Assembly: GCA_036345935.2 (NCBI GenBank)
Contig: JADWOT020000008.1
Coordinates: 16,184,493-16,248,492 of the forward strand
DNA length: 64,000 nucleotides
Direction: 5' to 3'
Origin: Taenia hydatigena
Lineage: Eukaryota > Platyhelminthes > Cestoda > Cyclophyllidea > Taeniidae
This document shows, one piece after another, positions 34,320 through 45,951 of the stretch. Position numbers and translations under genes: made by a program. The notes beneath the pieces are model-generated. The model saw nothing but the letters and a program-made list of their open reading frames with translations. It did not search any database and was not told the origin of the DNA. The first letter of the stretch is position 1, and every line of letters starts with the position of its first letter.

Positions 34320-34830
34320 AGCAACTGGCGATCTCGCTTCCCTACGACCAGAATTGATCCAAATTGAAAGTCGGGCGCATATTTCATTCTATGATAGCTT
34401 CCAGTTAGGACGTATAACAGCACGCTTCCCTCTCCCTTTTGATTTAAAATAATCAGAGATAAAACTCAATACCCCATTTGCCTTTGTAATTGCTTGTGGT
34501 GGTTCACGTTCTACAGTTCTGCAACTTAGGTATAGCCTTGTGCAAAGATAATGTTTTTGAAAAGAGATCAGAGGCAGCAAGGGTACAAAGTTCCATTCTT
34601 TTGACCCACATTTATCTAGAATTGATCAGAATTTGTAAGTCAGCAGCCCTATTCCTCCTGTATGAGATAGCGACAGTTCCCACTTTCACTTTGGACAATG
34701 AAGATGTGGCAAATGCTTAAGGTGTCTATTTTGGCAAAGAAAGCTGGGATGACAAAAGCATTAGATTGCGATCTTTGTTGATCTCTTCTACTTTGATATT
34801 ATTCATAGTTAAGGCTTGGCGGCTTGCAAG
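34320..34830. repeat. Diverged duplicated block, partner at 39.34-39.71 kb
   Basis: Matching anchors in direct orientation include gggtacaaRgttYc, agtcagcagccc versus attcagcagcac, and ggtgtctattttg versus ggtgtccattttg followed by aaagctRggaKRacaaaa. A third, weaker relative lies near 44540-44830. Nothing convincing is encoded in these blocks; the short ORFs differ between copies. Confidence 0.6.
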
Positions 34831-34999
34831 ATGAGGGAACGTAAGTGTCCGAGATGATGCAATAGTAGCAGAGGCTTCATAGTCACCTGGTGATACTCAA
34901 TTTGTTCATGTGCTCAGAAAGGAAGGAAAATCAAAAGAAAATAAAGGAAAAAGGACAGAAGAGAACACATCAAGCCAACGCAAAACAGAATCGACCAAA

Positions 35000-37030
35000 A
35001 GATGTAGACGATGAATTATTTGTATGCGTGTTGCGCTAAACAACTCATTTCCTAGGCTCCTTGTAGATTCTTTGACGACTTTGGGATTCTCTTACCTACT
35101 TAAAAGTACTGAGAATCATTAAAGCTTGGTATTACTAATGTATTTGAATAACAAAGGATTCTTGGTGCTGTACGAATATCCGCTGCAGTAACCTGCATTA
35201 TATTGGTGAGCCCACAATAATTTCAACCGTTATGTCGCCTTCCTGCACCAAGATTATGTGAGTGAGGTTTGAGAGGCAGAGCTTTACGTAGGGCAGGTTG
35301 TGCCATACTACATACCCGTGGGAGCAGACCTCAAGTAAAACGTGTTGACAGGAAATAGGGAAGAGTGCAGAAGACAATGGCCCAACGAATCGATATGAAG
35401 TGATCAAGGAAAATGGTTTAACTTTGATCGTGTGCTACGTAGAAGTAAAAAAGGGCCTAAATCTCTAGAATAATCAAGAAATAAGGGCAAAATTTGTTCC
35501 ATATGGTATGGCTAGAGCCTATTTTGCTGAGAGCGACTTTGAGCGATGCAAGTTTGGAACGATTTGCTAACATTTGGGTCAGCATGTAAAAGTGCGGTGG
35601 AGTCCCCAAAACCACAATTTTGTTATGCATCAAAGAAACACCGCCATTAGTCTGATTGTCCTCTGGGTAACTCAGAGGAATAAAGCAGCCTTCATATTGC
35701 AAGGAAGACACGAATGCTCGATATTGGATAGTATGCTCTCACAGTTTTGAGACATGCACCGCTTTATGGTGGCCGAGACCCTGATTCTTATTTATACACA
35801 ATTAATGAAGTAGAAACGTAACTTCCTTTTTCCATTAGGTTATAACACTTTAACAAGGATATATCTGCAAATCATTCTCTGTTATGAAGACGAAGGGAAG
35901 AAAGAGCTATGGCTACTTCTGATCTGCCCTTGTGTGTGAGCTACCTTGATTCTTTTCTTTATGGAGGCATACAGAACGTGTTTATGATGCTTTTGTGTTT
36001 TTTTTGCCTGAATGAACTAAAAGTATTTATTAAAATAACTTCACCGAAATAACTATATCGACTATAACATGCATGGCAAAATTACATTAAACAAAAATGC
36101 AAATGATCACGCTACAATTAAAATGCAGTATAACTGAGTCCTCAAAATCCGATTGAATTTTAAATAAGTTTTACAACTACCATTTCTATGTGATTCATTT
36201 GCTCTACAGGAGCTTAAAACATGGTTATAGTTCTGGCTTTTTAAAATGTATTGCAGACAGACATATCTTCAGCATGACGCTATCAAGTGCAGATTTTTCT
36301 AGCATCGAAAAGCATTTGACTCAGTGAGGGCCACAAACTGCAAACCACTTGAAATGTGCCGTATTGGCTCAGTACTGATTATTATTCCAAACAAATGGAG
36401 ACTAAGTTTGGATTTAATGAGTAGCTTCGCTCTTAATTGAATGCAACGGTTTCTGGCAACTTGTCATTCGTTCAGCTATCGTAGGTAATTCGTCCACAAG
36501 ATTATGGGCATCATTTTGAATTTATCATATCCTTGATTGCTTACTGAATACAAGCATTATGCACGCTTAGTCAAGAGTCCGGAATGCGCTTCCATCCCAT
36601 TGCAGGGCAGATGCAAGGAGTGTAGAGCTATTGAGCGGATCAAAGACATCTCCAATAATCACAAGCCTACACACGTTGTGGATTAGTGAACAGTATTTTC
36701 TATCTGATGGCAAAAATAATGTGGGTCTCGGTCAAGCATACTAAAATATCCTCCTCGAAAATGCGCGGTGCATTAAAAACCATTATTGACAAACACCTTT
36801 TCATCCTTTAAAAGAAGATTGTGTAATTCTTAATAAATCTTTAACTAGAGCTCTTAGCAAATAAAATTCTTTACAATACGATGAACCTGCTTACAAGTCT
36901 CGCTCCTATGCGTTTCGATTACATGTGGTGCTGAAAACAGATCCGGGAAGTCCACTTTCCTATCCTTTGAATCCAACACAAGTTCCTTTGAAAGTTTTTG
37001 CGCGACTTGCCAATTTTACCGTTAGAATAT
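35000..37030. other. No supportable gene
   Basis: AT-rich DNA with short minus-strand ORFs (35198-35407 and 35457-35711) that lack good splice sites. A purine-rich patch lies at 34915-34975. This is probably an intron of, or spacer before, zinc-finger copy A. Confidence 0.4.
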
Positions 37031-37041
37031 TTTTCTACGTT

Positions 37042-37111
37042 TGTACAACTTGATCTGCCGCGTTCACCAACGTTGTCTCAGGCCTTGAGCACTTAATTTG
37101 CTAGCATCATG
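37042..37111 (+). pseudogene. C2H2 gene copy A, finger 0 exon with in-frame stops
   Basis: The plus-strand frame reads C-T-T-stop-SAAFTNVVSGLEHLIC-stop-HHG and ends at CATCATG|gtaggc in phase 1, as in copy B. The TGA at 37051-37053 falls exactly at the second zinc-binding cysteine and a TAG at 37102-37104 lies between the histidines. The F, first H and second H positions are kept. The finger is a relic, or copy A starts downstream of it. Confidence 0.5.
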
Positions 37112-37339
37112 GTAGGCATTTCTCATTTTTAGATGCATATCTCTGTGCGAATGCATTCATGTATTTGTGAATAAGTATTTGTGCTCATGCCTACTAATTT
37201 CGCATCGGGTTGTTACACAAATAAAATGTAGTAAATAAAGCGACTCAGATTTAATCTGAATAACGATGAGATGCGCAACGAAGAGTCGAATCAAGCAAAT
37301 CGCTTCACGATCTTAGCCTCCTCTTTCGCGCATTTTTAG

Positions 37340-37555
37340 TCACCGTGGGACTGCATTGTCCGATTTGCCAAACGTCCCACAGATCCTACGGGAGGCTCTT
37401 TTGGCATTGCCATTTTTTGCATCATACCCTCTTACATGCAGTAAAACTTCCTTTGATCCTCGAAATATTCTGGGAACACAATGTACGCCACATGTGCCTC
37501 GATCAATTCGCAAACTTCCCTTTGCTTCTCAGTCGTTTCATTGGAACGCATATTG
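37340..37555 (+). CDS. C2H2 gene copy A, finger 1 and 2 exon
   Basis: The acceptor is ctctttcgcgcatttttag and the donor CATATTG|gtgagt, phase 1 in and out, 216 nt. Finger 1 is complete: HCPICQTSHRSYGRLFWHCH then FLHH (C-x2-C-x12-H-x4-H). The second unit (VRHMCLDQFANFPLLLSRFI then GTHI) aligns with copy B finger 2 but has R in place of the first C and R in place of the first H. Unlike copy B, no intron separates the two fingers. This is the most intact plus-strand copy. Confidence 0.6.
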
Positions 37556-37673
37556 GTGAGTGAGCATCTGTTAACCCTTGATCATAATTTCCTGCGTGGG
37601 CTGCTCTCCAACCGAAGCTTTGACTTCCCACATAAACTTCTTCCAAATGTTGCTTCGTTATACAATGCTTCAG

Positions 37674-37778
37674 CCCAAAGAATGGCGAATTCGGAGGTGC
37701 GCTTTTACTGTACAGAATGCTTTTTAGGATATTCTGGGTTCAAAGCAATGTTAGATCACATGCGCTCGCATCACATCC
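37674..37778 (+). CDS. C2H2 gene copy A, finger 3 exon
   Basis: Exon of 105 nt between acceptor tatacaatgcttcag and donor CACATCC|gtgagt, phase 1 in and out, joining the preceding exon in frame across a 118-base intron. It reads QRMANSEVRFYCTECFLGYS and GFKAMLDHMRSHHI, a canonical C2H2 finger (C-x2-C-x12-H-x3-H). The last histidine is followed at once by the donor, the one-finger-per-exon layout of this family. C2H2 fingers usually bind DNA or RNA; the target here is unknown. Confidence 0.65.
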
Positions 37779-37859
37779 GTGAGTGTTCCTTTAACGGACT
37801 TATTTTTGTAATGAGTGCATTTTGTGACGCCTTAGTGTCCTCTTTTTTGTAGACATTTG

Positions 37860-40240
37860 GCGCAATGTGTTTGGCAGAATGCAAACGTACGCTATTCTGT
37901 GAGCGTAACTCGTGAGTTTTCAGTGATGCTTACTTGAAGATTTGCCTTCCTACTTTAAGCAGGATAAGAGGTTCAATGCGCAGAACATGATTATGTGATT
38001 TGTAAAGATTTTAAAAGGGATTTCAAGGCTGTGTAAAACTAAGTAAGAATGCTTGATGGATATGGAAAGGCAAACATCACATTTCACTGAGTTGAGTCAT
38101 ACCCCAGCAATAGTTTAGACAACTTAGATGTCACCAGGGAAATGTCATATTAATAACATTTAGGCGTGCATTTATAAGTCACTAGGTATTTTAGTGAATT
38201 GTACGCGCATTTTTTTTAGGTACAATGATTAAAATCTGCTTGTTTGCTTTCTAGAGTTCTGCAGCGGGCCGCCTAAACTTGGCAGCTATTAGCTCTGCGA
38301 GAAAGCATGTGTTTGACATAAGACAAGCATGCTGCTTTTATTAGTGCCATCGTTTTTATTCCGGTCGCTGTTACACACAAAGCTGAATCTTCATTAAAGT
38401 GTTGGAAAATTAAGATAAGAACACAAGATCTCAAAATGCATTAAAAGAATGCAGCGTAGAGAATAAGGATGGGGTTGTATAATGCAATGTGAAATTCCCA
38501 TTTTTGAGGTTTTGTGTTGCAGTTTGGCACAAGAAAGTCACTAGTATCTGATGAAACTGACTGTTGGAATTTGTAGAATTTCAATGCAAACATTGATGTA
38601 GTCAGTTTATTTCAAGTTTCACATTGGGATATATTTAATAATAACTGCGTGAGCGAAGAGTAGTGCACTGTAGGCCTGCCTTGTGCTATAATAGCAGAGG
38701 GTAAAGACACTTCAAAGGTGGCGATAAGATAGACATTAGACATAATTGCTACACACAATTAGGGCAGCCATCGAAGTGTAGTAGTCTTCGAGAAGTGCGC
38801 TAATCAGGAAAAAACAACAAAAGGAAAGGATTTAGCCAGGACGATAAAGTGAAAAGGACCACTAAAGCATATCTTCGCTGTGCACGCTCAGCGAAACAAA
38901 GGTTGTGTAAGAATTGCAACACCGGCATGACCTTGAATGGATGTTTGCTAGAGCAGCCTAGTTTACTAGTTCCGGGACCCAAGTGTAGGCAAGTAGTGTA
39001 GTAATTGCGAACAAAGATTCGCAAGAGACTGATGCTATTATCTTAATTCTGTTGGTAGTTTCAGTCTAAGCTGGATCAAAGAAAAATACAGAAATTTCTT
39101 TAAAAAAAGCAATTACTACTCACTCGGCAAGTGGCTAACGCTTAGTTTTACTGCAGGTAAACTATGAATTGTTTCCTTTCTCCTTTTTGGCTATGGGTAG
39201 CCTTTAAATTGACAATCTTGTTTAGACCTTTGCTGAATTGAATTTAGCATACAATTGAAGCTATTATCCATGATCGTGAAATGCTTGTGCAACGCCACAT
39301 GCACCCACGGTACTTTTGGCGGTTAAATCAGCTTTTAATGGAAGTGGAATAGTCGCATCGATATAGAGCAAAAGTCTTTTCTCCTTTAATTGATTCCAAA
39401 TTGATCAGAATTGAAACCTGGTATCAGGCTTTCTTTTGTAAATGTCCGCAGCAATTCTCATTTTGCTATTTTCCTATTTAGATGCGACCGAAGAGCAATG
39501 ATTACATTTTAACAAAAAAGTCAGGAATAGGAAGGGTACAAGGTTTCGTTGGTTTTATCCACTGGGATTCAGCAGCACATTTAGTTCTGCAAGAGACTGA
39601 AGCAGTTCATGTCTGGTGGAAGGGGTGTCCATTTTGAAAAGAAAAGCTAGGAGAACAAAATGATAGAAATGCGCCTGCTTTATCTCTTTTGATCAAGAAT
39701 CGCACACAATTAGGAATCAAAAGGCAGCTTTTTTGAATTCTCAAAGACAAATTCTGACAATTCAGGTGCGACCAAAACGCAAATTTTGTATATTGGGAAA
39801 TGTGGATTAGGAAATGTGGGAAGGAAGAATGGCATGCGAACAGATAGAAATGCTAAAGTGTTTCGGGACTGAAAATTGGCGGCATCGGTGCGTGAAAACA
39901 CGAGGCAGATAAAGGAAAGTTGATTAGATTGGGTCAGGAAATGCATTTTTGAGAACTTATTGCTCGGTGAAATGTGAAATATATAACTTTTTCGAAACAG
40001 TTTTATCCCTTTTTTTCAATTGCATTATGAAGGTAGTTTATTCTTTCTACAACTGCTTTGACCTCCTCCTCCTATCTACCACCCACCCTGTCCTAATCCC
40101 AACCTAGTTCTCTGTCTCACCAGCATTTGCTGCACTTAGCTAGAATTTTATTTTATTCCTAATGGTTTCACAAGAGAAAAATGGCTGTATTTAGACATGG
40201 TAGCATTAGTGGAAGCATTCATGTCCCAATCTTTCCTTCC
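37860..40240. other. Intron or spacer
   Basis: After the copy A finger 3 donor only one weak continuation was seen, at 38520 (+), where acceptor aggttttgtgttgcag leads into FGTRKSLVSDETDCWNL and a stop. A minus-strand 28-nt candidate at 39118-39145 (KLSVSHLP) has good sites but is too short to trust. Confidence 0.35.
39340..39715. repeat. Diverged duplicated block, partner of 34.32-34.83 kb
   Basis: This is the second copy of the block described at 34320. Similarity is strongest from about 39520 to 39660 and fades at both ends. It contains no supportable exon. Confidence 0.55.
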
Positions 40241-40253
40241 ACTCTTTACTCAC

Positions 40254-40305
40254 TAGCCCAAATAAGCAATCATTAATGATGGCGTAAGCTTCTTTATGGC
40301 GCCGC
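40254..40305 (-). CDS. Minus-strand short exon, RRHKEAYAIINDCLFGL
   Basis: On the minus strand 52 nt lie between acceptor ctccatttaccttccatacag and donor GGGCTA|gtgagt. The phase-2 frame reads RRHKEAYAIINDCLFGL and leaves in phase 0. A phase-1 frame (GAIKKLTPSLMIAYLGY) is also open. Both splice sites are good. No neighbouring exon on this strand was firmly linked. Confidence 0.4.
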
Positions 40306-41433
40306 CTGTATGGAAGGTAAATGGAGGGGCCTAGGCTCACAAATCTGCATAAATTTATGCAAGCATGCTATAGATTTCAGGAGACGGGGAAGGAATTCGT
40401 TGCTAAGACACTGTCAATGAACCTTCGAAAATCCATTTCTGTGACACATTCTAGTTGAAAGAAGAAATGGACACACATGCGTCTGTTTACACGTTAGCAG
40501 CACCACCGCTTTGTCATTAGACTCCGATTAACCCTGCGCAATCTTAACCAGCGCCTACCTATTTGTCGCCTTTATGAACTACTGCGCTGTAATCAATACG
40601 ATGACATGATTTGCCATCTAGACACCAGAGCTTACTTGTACTCAGCTCATACTGCTAAATATTCTGCCGCCCAGTAGATCCATTTACAAGAAATTTATAC
40701 CTAATTTTTGCTTTTTAAATTGAGTGCAAAATTCAAGATATGACAACATCCAAGCAAAGAATCACACCTTCGGATGGGGTCAGAATGTCTCCTCTGGCCC
40801 AAACACATCTTTGCAGGACTAGATCGACGCTGATTTTTATGGCCTCGTAGGTGTAACCCTACTTAGTGTAAAATCTGCTATCTTTTCTGCAAATTGCACT
40901 TTAGCACAGTAGCATTCACAACTGTGTGAGTCATTTTTGTGTCATCCTGGGTTTGAACAAATTTTAGCCCACGTCTCAATAACATACGACCTTGTATCAT
41001 GCATTTATGCTGCAAGAGCTATTTTTGTAACCTCCTGTCCGGATGCGAGCGCAAGCGGTGCAAGTGAGGAAAAGGGATGCTTTGGCTTGAGCCTAAGAGC
41101 GCAGAGATTCAAGCATGGAAATCTAAGCTCCATACAATTTGTGATAGGCGATTTGAAGCATCAGCAACTCAACCACACAAATTACTGAAGTACGGCTGAT
41201 GCGGTAATTAGCTAGGCAGCATGGCAGTTACATTACCTTTAAGGCGCTTTTAGTGCTTAACGATCAATATTAGTGGGAGTGTAACTGGAACATTAATTTG
41301 CCCGAATGTAGCCCAAATTCCCCCTGTAGCATCCTTCTTTTAGCTTTGCCATAGCAGGTATCTATAAGGTCTCTTCTTCTCTCCCTGCCTCTTCATTGCC
41401 ATTTTTCCGTGATCTCTCTGTTACACTTTCAGA

Positions 41434-41559
41434 GTCTGAACCCCACCTTAGACTTGGAAGGATCTATGGGATTAGTCTTCAAAGAAGGCTTCGTAGTTTC
41501 CGCAGCTAGAAACCGATCAACTCTTCTCTATTTCACATTCAACAGCACTAATGAATGAT
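41434..41559 (+). CDS. Candidate exon, possibly proteasome-beta-like start
   Basis: After the acceptor ctctctgttacactttcag the phase-0 frame reads SLNPTLDLEGSMGLVFKEGF, VVSAARNRSTLLYFTFNSTN to a TGA. The stretch GSMGLVFKEGFVVSAARNRS is loosely like the mature N-terminus of proteasome beta subunits (G-T-T-x-L-x-F-K...V-x-A-x-D-x-R), but the key threonine and aspartate are absent. I rate the family link as weak, and no donor was found. Confidence 0.25.
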
Positions 41560-41599
41560 TTCATAAAGATTTCTTTTTAATAGTACTATTCTTTTCAGC

Positions 41600-41649
41600 T
41601 TTGATGTAGATAGCATCATGCGGGGCTTCACCATCATTGTCTGTTTGGG
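41600..41649 (+). CDS. Candidate short exon, FDVDSIMRGFTIIVCL
   Basis: Acceptor aatagtactattcttttcag and donor TGTTTGG|gtgagt flank about 50 nt. Only the phase-2 frame is open and reads FDVDSIMRGFTIIVCL, leaving in phase 1. It cannot be joined in phase to the candidate at 41434. Good splice sites, unknown product. Confidence 0.35.
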
Positions 41650-43551
41650 TGAGTGGTAAGTGAGAGTTGTCAGAGGAGGAGCAGTCGACAAATTTAGGCA
41701 GTGCTGCCACATTACGAGTTTTTTAAGTAAAGCTGCTAAGTTTTTGACCAGTTTATGTGTCCTTTACATCACTTCCTTCTATACGCTTCCTATTGCTGAT
41801 GCTTAACACATTTTTGGCGCCACTCTGCCAATCAAACATGCAAGGGGATTTGAAACGAATCCGGACTTCCAAAATCGCTACCGTGAAACAAGAATCCATT
41901 GTTGCACCAACAACACTTCACCACTACTTCTTTTGGTCATCAGACACCATGAACCAGCCGAGTCTAGGCCAAAATAACCCGTGCCGCTTTGCATAAGATT
42001 GCATTGACTCAACCTGCTCTGTACTACACCGCTCTATATTCAGGCAGTGAGGCCGTCGGTGTAGACCTCTCTAGGAAAGGAAATATCAAATTTCATGTAA
42101 ATAAAAGAAGGTCATTCAAGCTGGCGGCTCAAATATCTAGCTGATGCGATCAAGCTAGGGTTTGTTCAAGTCGTTTTAAACGAAACGACACCAAACTTCT
42201 CCAAGTAGCGAATTATGGGGGTGGATGCAAACAATCTAACCCGTCCTAATTTGAAAGCACGGTAGGAGGGTGGTGAGCACAAATGTAAGTCGTTTTCTCA
42301 GCAGACAAGTGGTTATGCAACTTTCTCATTAGTATAGTTACATACTACTGATCAACTGACCAAAACCCTAGAAGTGGTTGCATTTGCAAAATGCGATTAT
42401 TGCAACTCGTCAAACAACGATGTTTAACAAGAGCGATGCGATCGTCAGCCCCATAGCATTTGCTTCTTAATTTGCCAAGATGGAAGCCGCCAAGAGAAAT
42501 GGGCATTAGCATCAAAGCTTCTTCCCTTCCTCCCCTTCTTCCTCCTCCTCATCCCTTATTTTGTTCTTCCATTTTTAGCTCTCACATTCATGTGCATACT
42601 TTATTCAACCCTCACGTAACTCCTGTAAATGCATATAATGATAGACCGTTAAATAGACTATCGTCTGCACTCAAATCTACGTGGGACGGTGCGCGAGATC
42701 TTGTGCTATGAAAATGTAACCTGCAACAAGTCATCTGACATGACGTGTAATCACGTGTAAGAAATGATACAAGGCACTATCTTTCACCAAAAGGTTAGTC
42801 GCAGTTCTGGGTGCCATGACTTTTCCACCCACCTCCACACCCTTCACATTCAAGCCGGTTAAGCGTACAATCATGTTTGCGTTGGCTCTCAAGGGGACAG
42901 TTGTCTCATTTACGTTTGCAGGCTAAGCGACTCAGTGGGTGTGGCAGTTAAGCACTCAGCCGCTATGAAGAGGTTTCTAAGTTATGCCGGCAGCCCAGGT
43001 TCATTTCTGTACAAAAACATACAATTTCTGCTTACGTTTGTGTCTTCTTTTGCCTCCGAGAAAATCTCGGAACACTAAAGTGGTGATACTGGGGACAATA
43101 GAATAAAGGACGTTGCCTTTGCATCCTATATGAATAAGCGAATGCATAAAGGTGCAAAAGGAATTCGAAAAATATGGCTACATGAGTACACTAATTAATG
43201 TCCTCGAGTTCGAAACATGCTTCCATTATTTGATCAAGCGGAATATAAGGATCAAACTAAATGTACCATACACCATTCAAAAACAAAATAAGTATAAATT
43301 GTGAAACTAATATCTAGAAGGCATAAATCGACCACTGTTAGCACTTTTTTGGAAAACAAGTCCTAAAGTTAACTTATTTGCTTGTCGTTTTCAAGGTCTG
43401 TAGGATACGTAGGGAGCATTAGTGCACTCAAAGTATTTAAGAGATACGAATTTGAAGTACAGCGAATTCAAGACGAAGTGAAATGGAATGAAACCATAAA
43501 TCTGCCGATGTCGGCGTTCTATTGCCATGGAAAGAAATGTCAGTTTACATC

Positions 43552-43568
43552 GGTGCATGCATGCATGA
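43552..43568. repeat. Short (gcat)n microsatellite
   Basis: The run tgcatgcatgcatgag is a short tetranucleotide repeat, self-complementary and of no evident function. Confidence 0.7.
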
Positions 43569-44364
43569 GTGTGCAAGCTGAATTATCAGGAACTGAAGGG
43601 AAGATAAAGCACTAGCTACGCTGCCTTCATTTTCTATTATGATTTGATCCACAAATGATCTTGACAAGTTCCGACTGTTAATATAGTTTTCTATCAACCC
43701 TGTTTAGGTTTGAAATTCTGCATCTTTTAGTCTTTTTCAATTGCTTTTGATATATTCAAGTTAATTAGTGACAAATTGTTATGGGTAGAAGGGTATTTAA
43801 TTTATATTCTCGAGGAATGAAAAATGGTTACGCTATATCCGTAAGCTTGATATAATTCGTTTACGTTTTTAGCTCACCCAGATAAGGCACTCTACGGTTC
43901 CATGCCTTGTGTATTTCGTGAAATTTCCAAGTTACACAGTAATGACTTAGTTCTGCTCGGCACGTATCGAGGTTAGTTGCGAATGGAACCAAAATTATGT
44001 GTACTATACTACTTCACCCCAACCCATCAATTTCGATATCACCCTTAATTTGTTTAATTTCTTAATTTATATTTATTAAGAATTAGACTTTAAAAGCTTT
44101 TCCTCGTGCTTAACACATTTTGCTGCTCTATATTTGCCTTATCTTTGGTGCATTTGCTCGTTTCGCTTTGTTTGTACTTGTAGTTGCAGCAGTCATTAAA
44201 TATGCTAGTTTCGCCATGTCTGACATTTCAGAAGCCTTTATTTGTAAACAGCCCTAAAGGTCCAAGGTCGGTGAATGCGATATTTTAACCTATTTTGATG
44301 TAGAATTGCTTACTCTTGGGTGTCGTTATTCGTAATTAAGACTTACAGTTTGGCTGTAGTGATG

Positions 44365-44650
44365 TTTAGGGAGCCCTTGTTCGCAGAATGGGCTCAGAAA
44401 GCTAGGGACTGTAGCTATGCTCTTTCTTATCCGTTTCGATTCAGATTTGCTCAGACTGTTAGTGGCTTGCAACCTTTTGCAAGTGCTCGATGTAATTTTC
44501 GTTATGAAATGTCACAGTTTAGATGTGACTAATATTTGGGGAGTCCCTGTTGGAAATGAATGCTAGGAGGGCTCGCGCGTGTAGATGCACTGTTTCTTAT
44601 TCGTAGTGATCCAGAATTGATTCGGTTTGTATCTTAGTAGCTCGTTTCCT
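44365..44650. repeat. Diverged tandem repeat, about 150-base period
   Basis: Two neighbouring segments share ordered words: gggagcccttgttcgcagaa versus gggagtccctgttggaaatg, then tctttcttatccgt versus tgtttcttattcgt, then ttagtggctt versus ttagtagctc. The period is about 150-155 bases. It is related to the 34.3 and 39.4 kb blocks and shows no exon. Confidence 0.4.
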
Positions 44651-45749
44651 CTCATAGATGCTTGCAAACTATTGTCCTTGCTGAATGCTTTTGATTTAGA
44701 ATCTTGAAGTAAAGGCACAAATTTAAGCATTGCTTGCATAGTATTGAGAAACGGATTATCTGGTCAAAGGGGTGTACCTGAGAGTGTTGTATGACAAGAA
44801 CTGGACTGTTTTGTAGACAGCTGGCATTAGACTAGCTGTTGCCGCAGAAAACGGGTTTGCCAGTATGAATGCTATATCGCTGCTTCCTGCGATGCCATCT
44901 TGTTCGTGACGTGATGGTGGATTGGTGTTTGTAGTGTTGGTTCACACAAACGTACTTTGCGAACTTATCTAATGCCTGATCACTGGTAGAGTCAACCTTA
45001 TCTCATTTCAATATGCTGCTGCTGCCGCTCAACCATCTGCGGCACTCCAGTGCAAGTGCTTTTTAACCGATTTAAGTAGGTTATTCATTAAAAATGGCGA
45101 AAAATTGATCTCGCCTACTAAAACATTTTTCGCCTTTCTTTCGCTGCAATGGCTTGATATTAATATGCCGTATTCAACATTCATGGGGACAAATTGTTGT
45201 CGTGGTTGGAAAGCCGACCGCATTATAAGGATTTGGCATTACTCAGTGTTACAGATGGTCTAGAACTTGAATTTTGTAAGACCAATGGATAGTAAATGCC
45301 AAAGTCCCCTCCGATATTGCTTCATACCCTGTTCATATAGGAGTGAGCATTAATTCGCTAGTTGTTTAAATATATGTTTTGAGTCTTAACCACCTCAATG
45401 AACCCCTCTTAGGCGAAAAATAATTATCGTTTTCTAAGGTCTTTACCTTCGTCTATGCGGTAAATGATACGATATCCGAATCGCGCTGCTATCCATGTTG
45501 GCAAAATAAATCGTGATTTTGGTGATGATGATAATTTGGTGTTCGCTTTCCCATTGACGAGCTAAGTGCGTCTTCAGCAACTTCAGTAGGCACGATTTAA
45601 GCTAATGCAAGCTAAGACGGTTAATATTTTGCTTTGAACGCTATGCTACTATTTGATTAAATCTCGATTCCTAAATTAAAATGGTCAGATTATTTCATAG
45701 CATTTTAATGATTGTGACTGCTGTTCCTTGACACATTCTGCTTCTGCAG

Positions 45750-45830
45750 GTACAAGATCTTACTCCGGCTCTGTTTAGTTCACCCGTGTGGCAACGAGTG
45801 ACTGAATGGATGGGTGGATGGACAAAAACT
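45750..45830 (+). CDS. Exon of a plus-strand gene ending at 47.65 kb
   Basis: A strong acceptor (cacattctgcttctgcag) and donor (AAAACT|gtgagt) enclose 81 nt with a single open frame, VQDLTPALFSSPVWQRVTEW then MGGWTKT (phase 0 to 0). A weaker donor inside (ATGG|gtggat) would leave in phase 1 and join the next exon at 45905. The product is unknown; tryptophans are unusually frequent (four of 27). Confidence 0.55.
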
Positions 45831-45904
45831 GTGAGTAGTACTACGAAAAGTGGGGAAGACGAATAGGAACTTAAAATTGCGTGCTAGCCCTTCCTCTCTT
45901 CCAG

Positions 45905-45951
45905 TCTATGGAGGTTATGTGTGCTGCGCCTCCGATGCAGCATTGCTGCTG
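45905..45951 (+). CDS. Short exon, YGGYVCCASDAALLL
   Basis: The acceptor gcccttcctctcttccag is excellent and the donor GCTGAG|gtacat acceptable. The phase-1 frame YGGYVCCASDAALLL leaves in phase 2, which is exactly what the terminal exon at 47502 needs. If entered in phase 0 instead, from the preceding exon's main donor, it reads SMEVMCAAPPMQHCC and stops at 45950-45952, an alternative gene end. Confidence 0.5.

Larger units (their letters stand above)
41700..45740. other. No firm exon
   Basis: Competing readings occur at 41757-41996 and 42460-42711 (+), the latter with a C/T-rich stretch at 42515-42560 and a tail RPLNRLSSALKSTWDGARDL. None has a clear acceptor and donor. The 44.3-44.9 kb part is repeat. 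Confidence 0.35.

Noticed and set aside
41434..41559. Firm proteasome beta-subunit annotation
   Set aside because: Only a short loose resemblance, with the catalytic threonine and the D-R motif absent and no following proteasome exon found.
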